Shown here: one piece after another, positions 10,739 to 19,388 of the stretch
Layout: each line of letters starts with the position of its first letter
How positions within the stretch are numbered: position 1 is the stretch's first letter
Assembly (NCBI GenBank): GCA_013822265.1
Contig: PNKD01000011.1
Coordinates: forward strand, 1 to 57,555
DNA: 57,555 nucleotides
Direction: 5' to 3'
Source: Leptothrix sp. (in: b-proteobacteria)
GTDB lineage: Bacteria > Pseudomonadota > Gammaproteobacteria > Burkholderiales > Burkholderiaceae_C
Made by a program: the position numbers and the translations under genes
Notes under the pieces: model-generated
The model's database searches: none
The model's input: the letters and a program-made list of their open reading frames with translations, nothing else
What the model was told of the DNA's origin: nothing

Positions 10739-12136
10739 ATGAGCGCTGGTTTGTACACTCGCATCGTCTCGGGCCTGATCTTTCCTTTGCACGAACGGTT
10801 GAAGCGCCATGACACCGTGGCCTTGCGGCGTGAAATGGAGGGCACGCAGTGGTGGCCGCCTGAAAGACTCGCGGCACTGCAAATGGAGCGCTTGCGCAAA
10901 CTCCTCGCCGATGTCGGCGCCCATGTGCCGTATTACCGCGACTTGTTCCGGCAGATCGCGTTCGACCCTTCAAGGGTGTCGAGTCTGGAAGATCTGCAGC
11001 AACTACCCCTGCTCACCAAGGCAGACATTCGCGCACGAACTCCGGACTTCCGGCACACCAGCGCGGGACCGCTGGCCCGCTTCAACACGGGCGGGTCGTC
11101 TGGGGAGCCTCTGGTCTTCTACATCGGCCGCGAACGCGTCAGTCACGATGTGGCCGCGAAGTGGCGCGCGACACGATGGTGGGGCGTCGACATCGGGGAC
11201 CGCGAGACGGTCATCTGGGGTTCGCCGATTGAATTGAGCGCGCAAGACAAGGTGCGCGGCTGGCGCGACCGGGTGCTTCGGACGCAGCTGTTGCCGGCCT
11301 TCGAGATGTCCGACGCCAAGCTCGATGCCTTCATCGAGGCAGTGCGCAGGCAACGTCCCCGCATGCTCTTCGGCTACCCCTCCGCCTTGGCGCACATCGC
11401 AAGCCACGCCGAGAAGCGTGGCGCAGTGATGAGCGATCTGGGCATTGTGGCTGCGTTCGTCACGTCTGAACGCCTCTACGACGCCCAGCGTGCCCTTATC
11501 GAGCGCGTCTTCGGGTGTCGGGTTGCAAATGGCTACGGTGGGCGCGATGCGGGCTTCATTGCCCACGAGTGCCCTGCCGGGGGCATGCATCTCACTGCCG
11601 AGGACGTGATCGTCGAGTTGGTCGACGCGCGCGGCCTGCCCGTGCCCGATGGTTCTTCAGGGGAAGTCGTCGTTACGCATCTGGCGACCCGCGACTTTCC
11701 CTTCATTCGCTATCGCACCGGCGACGTCGCGGTCAAGGACCGTGAACTCTGCAGCTGTGGCCGCGGCCTGCCTCTGCTGAAGGAAATCCAGGGCCGCACG
11801 ACCGACTTCGTTGTCGCGTCGGACGGCACCGTCATGCATGGCTTGGCACTCATCTACATACTTCGCGATGCTCCTGGAGTCCGGTCCTTCAAGATCATCC
11901 AGGAGAGCCTTCAGTCCACGACGGTTCTGATCGTCCCCGGGGGCACGGCTGACGAACGCGTGCCTGACCGCGAAGCCATCGCGCACGCGTTCCGTCTGCG
12001 CCTGGGTCAGTCGGTCACGGTGAACATTCGGCTCGTTGATCACATTCCACCGGAATCGTCCGGCAAGCATCGCTTCGTGATCAGCCACGTCGCAGGTGCG
12101 CGGCCAGGTGCTGGCACGGGCAACGCCGAGTCCTGA
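10739..12136 (+). CDS. CapK/PaaK-like adenylate-forming enzyme
   Basis: A 465-residue protein of the phenylacetate-CoA ligase-like (CapK) branch of adenylate-forming enzymes. Visible motifs are FNTGGSSGEPLVF (nucleotide loop), NGYGGRDAGFIAHECPAGG (equivalent of the YG-x-TE motif), YRTGDVAV, and a cysteine pair CSCGRGLP typical of CapK-like proteins. CapK-type genes are common in capsule/EPS loci, where they are thought to activate a carboxylic acid for transfer or ligation. The substrate is unknown. ATG 10739 is preferred to TTG 10733. It lies between a glycosyltransferase and the ligase gene, in the same operon. Confidence 0.85.
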   Translation: MSAGLYTRIVSGLIFPLHERLKRHDTVALRREMEGTQWWPPERLAALQMERLRKLLADVGAHVPYYRDLFRQIAFDPSRVSSLEDLQQLPLLTKADIRARTPDFRHTSAGPLARFNTGGSSGEPLVFYIGRERVSHDVAAKWRATRWWGVDIGDRETVIWGSPIELSAQDKVRGWRDRVLRTQLLPAFEMSDAKLDAFIEAVRRQRPRMLFGYPSALAHIASHAEKRGAVMSDLGIVAAFVTSERLYDAQRALIERVFGCRVANGYGGRDAGFIAHECPAGGMHLTAEDVIVELVDARGLPVPDGSSGEVVVTHLATRDFPFIRYRTGDVAVKDRELCSCGRGLPLLKEIQGRTTDFVVASDGTVMHGLALIYILRDAPGVRSFKIIQESLQSTTVLIVPGGTADERVPDREAIAHAFRLRLGQSVTVNIRLVDHIPPESSGKHRFVISHVAGARPGAGTGNAES

Positions 12137-12138
12137 GC

Positions 12139-13488
12139 ATGCGTGATGTGCTGATACTGTCGTTGGCCTTGCCAGGCATTTTTGTCGCGCTCTGGCGGCC
12201 GTGGGTCGGCGTCATGATGTGGACGTGGATCAGCATCATGAATCCGCACCGTCTGGGTTGGGGTATCGCCTATGACGCACCCTTGGCGGCCCTGTCGGCT
12301 GCCGCCACCCTGATAGGTCTGGTGGCGACCAAGGATGAGCGCGCCTCTCCATTCAAGGGCCCGCCAGTAACCATCCTCGCCGTGTTCGTTGTCTGGATGA
12401 CCATCTCGTGGTTGATGGGCATCGATCCTGTGAATGACTACGAGCAGTGGTCGAAGGTCATGAAGGTCAACTTGATGCTGTTCGTTGGCCTGGCTGTCCT
12501 CCATTCGAAGCAGCATGTCCTGGCACTCATGTGGGTCTCCGTGGGCTCGCTGGCTTTGCTGGGAATGAAGGGCGGCGTTTTCACGCTCGCCACCGGCGGC
12601 AATCACAGGGTCTGGGGCCCGCCTGGAACGTTCATCGCCGACAACAATGAATTCGCCCTGGCCTTGATCACGGCCGTCCCCATGCTGCGATTCCTGCAGT
12701 TGCAGTTGAGTTCGAAGTGGGGGCGGCGCCTCATGACGCTGGCCATGCTCCTGTGTGCGACGGCCGCCTTGGGCAGCCACTCTCGGGGTGGCCTGCTTGC
12801 ATTGCTTGCGATGTCTATGCTGTTGTGGTGGCGCGGTCGAAGTCGTTTGGTCGGCGGGGTAATGATGATCGTTGCGGGCGTGGCTCTGGTGTCCTTCATG
12901 CCGGACTCGTGGACCGACCGCATGGCCACCATCGAGACCTACCAGGCGGACCACTCCGCGATAGGGCGCATCAGCGCATGGTGGAACGCATGGAACATGG
13001 CCTTCCACTACCCCTTTGGGGCGGGCTTCAATGCGGCGCGCCCAGCGCTCTTTGCCAAGTACTCGCCGTACCCCGAGTTTGTTCAGGGGGCTCACAGCAT
13101 CTACTTCCTGGTGCTTGGCAACCACGGTTTCATTGGTCTGGCCCTCTACCTGGCGCTGGGCGTTGCCACGTGGCGCTCCGCCAGCTGGCTGCGCGTTCAT
13201 GGCGCGAAGTCTCCGGAGTCAATCTGGTGTGCTGAACTCGGCTCCATGGCCCAGGTGTCGCTGCTGGGGTTCGCCGTCGGGGGCGCGTTCTTGAGTCTTT
13301 CCTATTTCGACTTGCCTTACATCATCATGTCGGCAGTGGTTGTCACGAGAATTTGGGTGCAGACGGAGGGCTGGAGGCGCGAACCGACCTACGTCCACAA
13401 CTGGAAGGTGGTGCCCGGGATGGGGGGTCCCGCGCGGCGCAAGCCGTCGCAACTTCCCGTGCAGAATTCCAGCGGCAGGCTCGGCTAG
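12139..13488 (+). CDS. Putative O-glycosylation ligase, exosortase A-associated (TIGR03097-like)
   Basis: A 449-residue polytopic membrane protein of the Wzy/WaaL (O-antigen ligase) superfamily. The N-terminus ends in WTWISIMNPHRLGWG, a hallmark of the XrtA-associated ligase. The large periplasmic loop has R-rich ISAWWNAWNMAFHYPFGAGF and the conserved QGAHSIYFLVLGNHGFIGL, where the His is the family's catalytic-site residue. It probably transfers or polymerises the lipid-linked glycan in the periplasm. It begins 2 bases after the CapK-like stop. A second, larger ligase-like protein occurs at the other end of the locus (48585). Confidence 0.88.
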   Translation: MRDVLILSLALPGIFVALWRPWVGVMMWTWISIMNPHRLGWGIAYDAPLAALSAAATLIGLVATKDERASPFKGPPVTILAVFVVWMTISWLMGIDPVNDYEQWSKVMKVNLMLFVGLAVLHSKQHVLALMWVSVGSLALLGMKGGVFTLATGGNHRVWGPPGTFIADNNEFALALITAVPMLRFLQLQLSSKWGRRLMTLAMLLCATAALGSHSRGGLLALLAMSMLLWWRGRSRLVGGVMMIVAGVALVSFMPDSWTDRMATIETYQADHSAIGRISAWWNAWNMAFHYPFGAGFNAARPALFAKYSPYPEFVQGAHSIYFLVLGNHGFIGLALYLALGVATWRSASWLRVHGAKSPESIWCAELGSMAQVSLLGFAVGGAFLSLSYFDLPYIIMSAVVVTRIWVQTEGWRREPTYVHNWKVVPGMGGPARRKPSQLPVQNSSGRLG

Positions 13489-13496
13489 GCATCGTG

Positions 13497-14468
13497 ATGC
13501 TGCGTTATCTACTCGGACTGGCGTCTCCCGCCGGGTCGCACGGCCGGCTCTCGGTATTGATCTTTCATCGTGTGCTCGAGCGTCCGGATCCGCTGTTCCC
13601 CGGAGAAGTCGATGCGAGGCAGTTTCAACTCATCTGCCAGTGGCTGACCAGTCTGTTCAACGTCTTGCCCTTGCCCGAGGCCGTCGCCCGCTGGCGCGAC
13701 GGCACGCTGCCTGAGCGCGCACTGGCGATCACCTTCGACGACGGCTACGAAGACAATTGCTCGGTGGCGATGCCCATACTCGTCCAACATGGGCTTTCGG
13801 CGACCTTTTTTGTCGCTACAGGCTTCCTGGACGGGGGCCGGATGTGGAACGACACGCTTATCGAGGCCGTTCGGCGCACGCCGGCGACGAGTTGGGATCT
13901 CAGCTCAGTCTTGAGTGACGGTCCGGCCTCGGTATCTTTGGCTTCGAGTGCCGAGCGGCGGGCGGCCATCGAGCAGTTGATCCGGCGAATCAAGTACCTG
14001 CCCGTCGAGGAGCGGGAAGAGGCAGTGCACGCTGTCGCTCGACTCAGCGGCACCCGCTTGCCGACCGACTTGATGATGACGTCGGCACAGGTCACGAAGA
14101 TGCACCGGAAAGGTATGACCATCGGTGCGCACACCGTTTCACACTGCATTCTGGCTGGACTGTCCGCAGACGACATCCGTGACGAGATGACGCGCAGTCG
14201 CGACGCACTGCAGTCACTGATCGGTGACCGGGTAGGACTGTTTGCCTATCCAAACGGAAAGCCGGGTCAGGACTACGACGCCAGGAGCGCCGGGGTCGCC
14301 CAAGAGCTCGGGTTTGACGCGGCCTTCACCACCGCCTGGGGTGCCGCCGGCTCAACCAGCGATCGTTTTCAATTGCCTCGCTTTACCCCCTGGGACCGCA
14401 CCCGACTTCGTTTTGGCTGGCGCATGATGACCAACCTGCGACAGGCCGCACCTCAGGTTGCAAAGTAG
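13497..14468 (+). CDS. Polysaccharide deacetylase (NodB-like)
   Basis: A 323-residue carbohydrate esterase family 4 protein. Motif 1 is ITFDDGYEDN (catalytic Asp and metal Asp), and motif 2 is TIGAHTVSH, giving the two metal-binding histidines. FAYPNGKPGQDYD matches the later substrate-groove motif. It removes N- or O-acetyl groups from a glycan using a divalent metal. No clear signal peptide is seen, so it may act on lipid-linked precursors or be exported by another route. ATG 13497 is chosen, with GTG 13494 adjacent. Its last 16 bases overlap the convergent heparinase-like gene. Confidence 0.88.
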   Translation: MLRYLLGLASPAGSHGRLSVLIFHRVLERPDPLFPGEVDARQFQLICQWLTSLFNVLPLPEAVARWRDGTLPERALAITFDDGYEDNCSVAMPILVQHGLSATFFVATGFLDGGRMWNDTLIEAVRRTPATSWDLSSVLSDGPASVSLASSAERRAAIEQLIRRIKYLPVEEREEAVHAVARLSGTRLPTDLMMTSAQVTKMHRKGMTIGAHTVSHCILAGLSADDIRDEMTRSRDALQSLIGDRVGLFAYPNGKPGQDYDARSAGVAQELGFDAAFTTAWGAAGSTSDRFQLPRFTPWDRTRLRFGWRMMTNLRQAAPQVAK

Positions 14469-16720
14469 ACAAGCTGTAGCCATGCAGCGATGGCGCCCCA
14501 AACGCCAAGCGTCACCATCAGACCGCGCCAGCGCAGGCGCCTGCGCCCAGCCAGCACTCCGCCGGCCACACCAGTGATCGCAGCGGGGACCAAGAGGGCT
14601 TTTGTGACCTTCGACCGATAGGGTTCGAGTGTTCGAAATCGCGGATACGCGGACAAGTGGGCTTTGAATGCCCGTCTGACCGTCTCGCGATCGGCCATCA
14701 CCCCCGGGCTCGCGGGTTCTATGGCGGCAGCAACGGGCCCGCCGGCCCCAACGAACTGCAGGCGGTCCTGATGCCGGATGACGTTGATCCGTGACCCGTT
14801 GAGATCCTTGGCATGCACGGACCAGCGATCGCTGGACTCAACCTGCAGTTCCGGTCGAGGCACTGTCGCGGTGGTTGTGGGCGGCATCAAGGTCACGAAA
14901 GTCGCGAGCCAACGCGAGGCCTTGGCCTGCGTCGCCGCCAGCGCCGGCGCTTCTATGGGCTTGGGGCCATTCATGGCCCAGCCGCCGAACGGAGCCAGGC
15001 TGCCCCTCAACACCTCGACGTCGGGCTGGATATCGCTCACGAACTGGATCACCATGCGCCACCCCGAGATGGTGTCGGTGGCGATGTACGAACCGTCGTC
15101 TTGTCGCGAAACGCTCAGACCGGGCTCAATCGTCCAAAGTCGCGCCACCCGCAAGTCGGCTCTCGTCTCGGTGTGATCCAGCAGCATCCAGCCCAGCGGC
15201 GCGAACTGGACCAGTTGGCGCTGAACCCCTCCCGTTGGCACAGTTCGGCCAACCTCGATCAGGTGGCCCAAGGGCGTGCCGGCGACAGCCGTCAGGCGCA
15301 TGTCGTCGCTGCCCCTGAAGTTCTCGTCCTGCAAATGGGGTGCGCTCGAACCGCGCCATGACAACGCGTCGGTGCGGCTTGCGCTGTCGTATCCCCAGTA
15401 GCCGACGTTGCCAAGCCAATTGCGACCGGCGGCCCACAAAGCAAAGCTGCCCTCTGCTGCAGCTTCATGTCCTTGTCCGGGAAACCGGGACCAATAGAGG
15501 GTGGCATGTGTCTCGACGACGGTGTCGTCCGCTTGCACGGTGCGCGCTGTGATTGAGTAGCCTGCACCTGGGTAGAGGTGAGTCGCGTCCGCGAGCTCAA
15601 GCGCCTTGTCCACGAAGCTGTTCGATGCAGGTGGCAAGTGCGGCCGAACACCGATGCCTCCGTAGGTGTCTCCAATGCGCGGCAACGAGCCGTCCGGGCG
15701 GGTGAGCCGGTCCAGCAAAGTCACGCCCCGGGCGTAGCGTTCTTCGAGGCCGTCGATTGGTCGCAGGTCATTCCAGGCCATTAGGCGAATGGCCATGCCG
15801 ACGAGGCTGATGCCAAACCGGTGGTAACCCGGCCCATGTTCGAGGACGGCGCCCTCGGGATGGATGAAAAACGCCATCTGCGCGCGCAGTCGCTCGTCAG
15901 CCGTTCGTCGCGCCTCGGTCGACTCCGGCAACTGAGGAAAGCTCGCAGCGATCTGCAACAGGGCCAGGTTCTGCATGACGCCATGGTTGGTGGATGCCGT
16001 GTAGTGCGACGCAGCCATCAGAAAACGCGCGCAGCGCGCCACGTGCTCCAGCAACACCCGCGCCACTTCGGGATCGAAGTTCGGCCGACTTCGATAGAGA
16101 CGCCAGAGATGGGTGACCACCCCCAGCCTTCCCGCGATGGCGTGGTCGTTGCGGACCATCCCGAAGTGCCCAGGGAGGGTGCGCTCGAACTTGGCGAACT
16201 CCACCACGTATCGAAGTGCCAGATCCAACAGCGCATCGTCGCCTGTGCGCTCCGCTTCACGCAGCAGCGTGTCAGGGACCAGCAGCATGGCCATGTTCAA
16301 CTGTCCACTGCCCGTTCCATCGACCAAGTCGGTTGCGACGAATGGCAAGGTGATGGCGCGCCGTTCTCCATTCGGCAGCGTCAGGTGACCGGAACGGATC
16401 TGCGCGACACGGTTCGACAGGTCGCTGTCAGGAATCGACGACCGCAGGTCGCGCACCAAGGCCTCGATCTCGCGCAGCCGCATGTCGGAAGCGGTCGAGC
16501 GCAACGCCGCCAGGCGGCTTGAATCCAGTGATGCGGTGGTCGCGCGTCCATGCAACCATAGCGGCAGCCAGATCAAGGCTGCCACGAGCAGCGGCGGAAC
16601 AAGGTAAGCCAGCGAAAAGAGCACGACCGAGGTCCAATTCGCCTGCCAGTTGGTTTTTGGGGAGTGAGCGAGTCTCATGGCTGAAGTCAAGGGCATCGGT
16701 GTTTCATCGGCCTCCACCAT
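14453..16720 (-). CDS. Membrane-anchored heparinase II/III-like protein
   Basis: A protein of about 755 residues. A hydrophobic segment (SVVLFSLAYLVPPLLVAAL) lies close to the N-terminus. A long periplasmic part follows, with the alpha/alpha-barrel motifs ASTNHGVMQNLALLQIA and EHGPGYHRFGIS of the alginate/heparinase II/III lyase superfamily, and a beta-sandwich with AEGSFALWAAGRN. Two further hydrophobic segments close the C-terminus. It may cleave uronic-acid-containing EPS. The start is uncertain: ATG 16720, 16696 or 16678 are all in frame, and codons before 16720 do not look coding. It is convergent with the deacetylase and divergent from the lipoprotein gene. Confidence 0.8.
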   Translation of the reverse strand: MVEADETPMPLTSAMRLAHSPKTNWQANWTSVVLFSLAYLVPPLLVAALIWLPLWLHGRATTASLDSSRLAALRSTASDMRLREIEALVRDLRSSIPDSDLSNRVAQIRSGHLTLPNGERRAITLPFVATDLVDGTGSGQLNMAMLLVPDTLLREAERTGDDALLDLALRYVVEFAKFERTLPGHFGMVRNDHAIAGRLGVVTHLWRLYRSRPNFDPEVARVLLEHVARCARFLMAASHYTASTNHGVMQNLALLQIAASFPQLPESTEARRTADERLRAQMAFFIHPEGAVLEHGPGYHRFGISLVGMAIRLMAWNDLRPIDGLEERYARGVTLLDRLTRPDGSLPRIGDTYGGIGVRPHLPPASNSFVDKALELADATHLYPGAGYSITARTVQADDTVVETHATLYWSRFPGQGHEAAAEGSFALWAAGRNWLGNVGYWGYDSASRTDALSWRGSSAPHLQDENFRGSDDMRLTAVAGTPLGHLIEVGRTVPTGGVQRQLVQFAPLGWMLLDHTETRADLRVARLWTIEPGLSVSRQDDGSYIATDTISGWRMVIQFVSDIQPDVEVLRGSLAPFGGWAMNGPKPIEAPALAATQAKASRWLATFVTLMPPTTTATVPRPELQVESSDRWSVHAKDLNGSRINVIRHQDRLQFVGAGGPVAAAIEPASPGVMADRETVRRAFKAHLSAYPRFRTLEPYRSKVTKALLVPAAITGVAGGVLAGRRRLRWRGLMVTLGVWGAIAAWLQLVYFAT

Positions 16721-17018
16721 CTGAACCGCCGCATGCCTGATGGAGTGGCGCAACGCTGCAGCGCGTCGCGACCCACGCTGACATTGTCGGCCGGGGCGCC
16801 GCGTTGTCGGCGGCAGGATCCACGAACAAGGCGCTGGCTGCGCGCGGCGTCTGGAAGCAGGCCGCCGAGAGATGCGGCGGTTCGTGCGCTGTTTCACACT
16901 TCCACGTGATACACGCAGTTCACCTCGTTACAGTTGTTCTCGGCAGACCGGCAGATGGAAGCCGATATCGTTGGGTAGATGCTCCGAATCGTGCTCCCGC
17001 ACGTGGGCCAGCCCCATC
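16721..17018. other. Divergent intergenic region between lyase-like and lipoprotein genes
   Basis: 298 bases (or 340 if the lyase starts at 16678) hold the 5' ends of two divergent genes, so promoters for both must lie here. I see no convincing -35/-10 pair, sigma-54 site or operator. Open frames running through it are Arg/Ser-rich and look like high-GC shadow frames. Confidence 0.4.
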
Positions 17019-19238
17019 ATGAACAGTCCGCTCGACCCCATCCTCACCACCGATCCGCAGCGCCGAGCGCTGCTTAGTGCCTTCCTCGCAACCTTGGGTA
17101 CGACCCCGGCACTTGCACTGATAGGCTGCGGAGGGGGCGGAGCTTCGGCTGGCGACGCCCAGTCGACGGCACTTGGCAAGCTGGAGCCCACTCCTGCGCC
17201 CGTTCCAGCGCCGGCGCCGGCACCAGCGCCCACCCCTGAGCCGGCACCGTCGCCCGCACCCGCACCTGCGCCCTCGCCAGCACCGGCTCCTGAGCCTGCT
17301 CCCCCCGCGCCCGCACCTGCGCCGATGCCTGGCGGCAACTACACGCTGAAGTCGCGTTCGATCGACATGTCGCGCCTGCTGCTCTTTCGCGATTTCCAGG
17401 ACCTGAACCCCTACGAGCGGTTCCAGCGACTTCGGGTGCTGACTGGCAACGCTGCCGTCATCCAGATCAAGGCGCACGACCTTTCGGGAGGGGGTACCGT
17501 GCGCACGTTCTCCGGCACGAGCTATCGCCTGCTCGTCGACGGTGTGGAGAGAGCGTCGATCGACGTGCCGACCGGCACGACCTACGCGGAGTTCAACCTG
17601 GACCTGGTGAACATCCCGGAAGGCTGGCACGAGTTCGATATTGCTGGCACGGCCAACGAGTCCTGCCCGCAGTGGGCCATGTACGTTCAGAAAGGTGCAT
17701 CGCCGGTCGTACAGCAGATGATGCCTATCGTCCTTGGCTCGTTCGGGCTCTCGGCGAGTCGAGGTGCTCACTTCATAGGCACAGTTCCAGCGCGGCTCGC
17801 TCCCGTGCGGATAGAACTTGGAACACGCGAGTGCCCATCGTTCTCGGAGCCCTTGCCTCGCTCGGCGCTGGTTGGCACCGAGATCGTCCCTGTTCGACAA
17901 GATGACATCCACCGCCCGGCATCGAATGCCGACGGGTTGGTGCACACCTTCAACACGCAGTCGTACTTCTGGTCCACCTTCGTTGCCAAGTACCCCAGCG
18001 GCGTGTCACTGCTCGATGGACCCCGCGGCGTCGGCAACGTCGCAATGGCAACGCATCTGCAGGTCGGTCGGGTGGGGCAGATCTACTTCTGCGACCCTTG
18101 GCGCTTCGGCAAGGTTTGGCCCAACGGCACCGTGGAGACCCTCGCCGGCTACCGGCATGTCGCTGGTGTACCCCGCCATACCGCCCGGCCCGACACCGAC
18201 GTCGAACTCGTTGGCGATTGGTCATCGATCCCGGTTGACCGGCGCGGCTTTCGTGAGCTGTGGGGTGCGACATGGGACGCACGTTCACTCACCATCAACG
18301 AGGCGGCGGCGTCGATTCCCAACAATGGGACGCTCGAGAAGCCGCACATCGCCGGGCCTCGACTCTTCCTTGCCGACACACAGAACAACCGAGTGTGCCT
18401 GCTCACCTTTCCGATAGACAACCATACTGCCCCGCCTCGAGTCACCGAGTTCCTGACGGGTTTGTCCGATCCCTGGGACGTGGTGTGCGAAGCCGGTGTG
18501 CTTTACGTCAGTGAACGCCTCTCGCACCGCATTGCTGCCTATGACGCGACGACGGGTGCTCTCCTCCGCGTGGTCGTCTCCGGCAGTGCACTCTCGACCG
18601 TCGACGCCAACCGTTTCGTTCGTCGATCGACAAGTCTGGCCGCGGTGCGCGCCCAGCCCTGCGTAGGACCCGAAGGCCTCGCCTTCCACGATGGCTGGCT
18701 GTACTTCGGCTCGTTTGCCATGGTGCAGGTCAAGCGCGTTCACTTGACGTCGGGCGAGATCCAGGTCGTTGCCGAACCCACGCTTGACGGCAACAGCAAC
18801 TACATGAAGATTGCCGTGAGTGACGGCACCTTCGGTCCGGCGGGCACAGTCTTCGTCTCGAGTTGGTCCAACGCCTACGATGGCCGCCCGATGGCTTACC
18901 TGCCCAATGGAACGGTTTGGGGATATGCCGCCGTGACGAGTGGCGGCGTGGGCCCCGGCGCACCTTGGAAGACGCTGGGGTACACGACCGCTGTGACCGT
19001 ATCTAAGGGTCGCATGGTTAGTGGCCATTCCGGTGAGGGCCTGGTGATGCATTCGAAGGCGCTGGGCTACGACGCGATCGTCGACCTGGACCGCTACAAC
19101 GCGGGCCGTTCCGACTACTACCGCCGGGGCTTGCAACTGACCCATGGCTACAACGGCTGGGGTTACTATGGCCTGAATGCGCCCCTGGGCCTGTCCGCCG
19201 ACATCGACTATTTCCTGAGGGCGCACGGCCACATCTGA
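17019..19238 (+). CDS. Lipoprotein with Pro/Ala-rich linker and NHL-like beta-propeller
   Basis: 739 residues. The N-terminus has RR, a hydrophobic stretch and the lipobox LIGC (Cys37), so it is likely exported and lipid-modified. Residues 57-105 are an almost pure Pro/Ala/Glu/Ser linker. The rest shows propeller-like repeats such as GPRLFLADTQNNRVCLL, DPWDVVCEAGVLYVSE and GPEGLAFHDGWLYFGSF, which resemble NHL/SMP30-type blades. ATG 17019 is chosen because it places the signal at the N-terminus. No enzymatic residues are recognised. Beside a lyase-like gene in an EPS locus, it could bind or present polysaccharide at the cell surface (inference). Confidence 0.7.
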   Translation: MNSPLDPILTTDPQRRALLSAFLATLGTTPALALIGCGGGGASAGDAQSTALGKLEPTPAPVPAPAPAPAPTPEPAPSPAPAPAPSPAPAPEPAPPAPAPAPMPGGNYTLKSRSIDMSRLLLFRDFQDLNPYERFQRLRVLTGNAAVIQIKAHDLSGGGTVRTFSGTSYRLLVDGVERASIDVPTGTTYAEFNLDLVNIPEGWHEFDIAGTANESCPQWAMYVQKGASPVVQQMMPIVLGSFGLSASRGAHFIGTVPARLAPVRIELGTRECPSFSEPLPRSALVGTEIVPVRQDDIHRPASNADGLVHTFNTQSYFWSTFVAKYPSGVSLLDGPRGVGNVAMATHLQVGRVGQIYFCDPWRFGKVWPNGTVETLAGYRHVAGVPRHTARPDTDVELVGDWSSIPVDRRGFRELWGATWDARSLTINEAAASIPNNGTLEKPHIAGPRLFLADTQNNRVCLLTFPIDNHTAPPRVTEFLTGLSDPWDVVCEAGVLYVSERLSHRIAAYDATTGALLRVVVSGSALSTVDANRFVRRSTSLAAVRAQPCVGPEGLAFHDGWLYFGSFAMVQVKRVHLTSGEIQVVAEPTLDGNSNYMKIAVSDGTFGPAGTVFVSSWSNAYDGRPMAYLPNGTVWGYAAVTSGGVGPGAPWKTLGYTTAVTVSKGRMVSGHSGEGLVMHSKALGYDAIVDLDRYNAGRSDYYRRGLQLTHGYNGWGYYGLNAPLGLSADIDYFLRAHGHI
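17187..17333 (+). repeat. Imperfect Pro-Ala coding repeat (linker)
   Basis: Tandem degenerate units of ccn-gcn codons encode residues 57-105 of the lipoprotein, with Glu, Ser and Thr substitutions spaced along it. Such linkers are extended and often span cell-wall or EPS layers. The units are short and degenerate, so this is a coding low-complexity tract and not a regulatory repeat array. Confidence 0.85.
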
Positions 19239-19388
19239 ACTTGGTGGTACCCGCGGGCCATGCCATGGGGCCCCCTGGAACCGGCGACTATTTCACATCT
19301 GCGCCAGGGGCGGGGCTTGTCGCATCGCGCATCATCGTGGGCTGGAGTGCGGCGCCGCGCCGCGCCCTCGTGATAGCCATCCAGGGCC

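Noticed and set aside
17187..17333. Tandem repeats considered as a CRISPR-like or regulatory array
   Set aside because: Units are 6-9 bases, degenerate and in frame. They encode a Pro/Ala linker.
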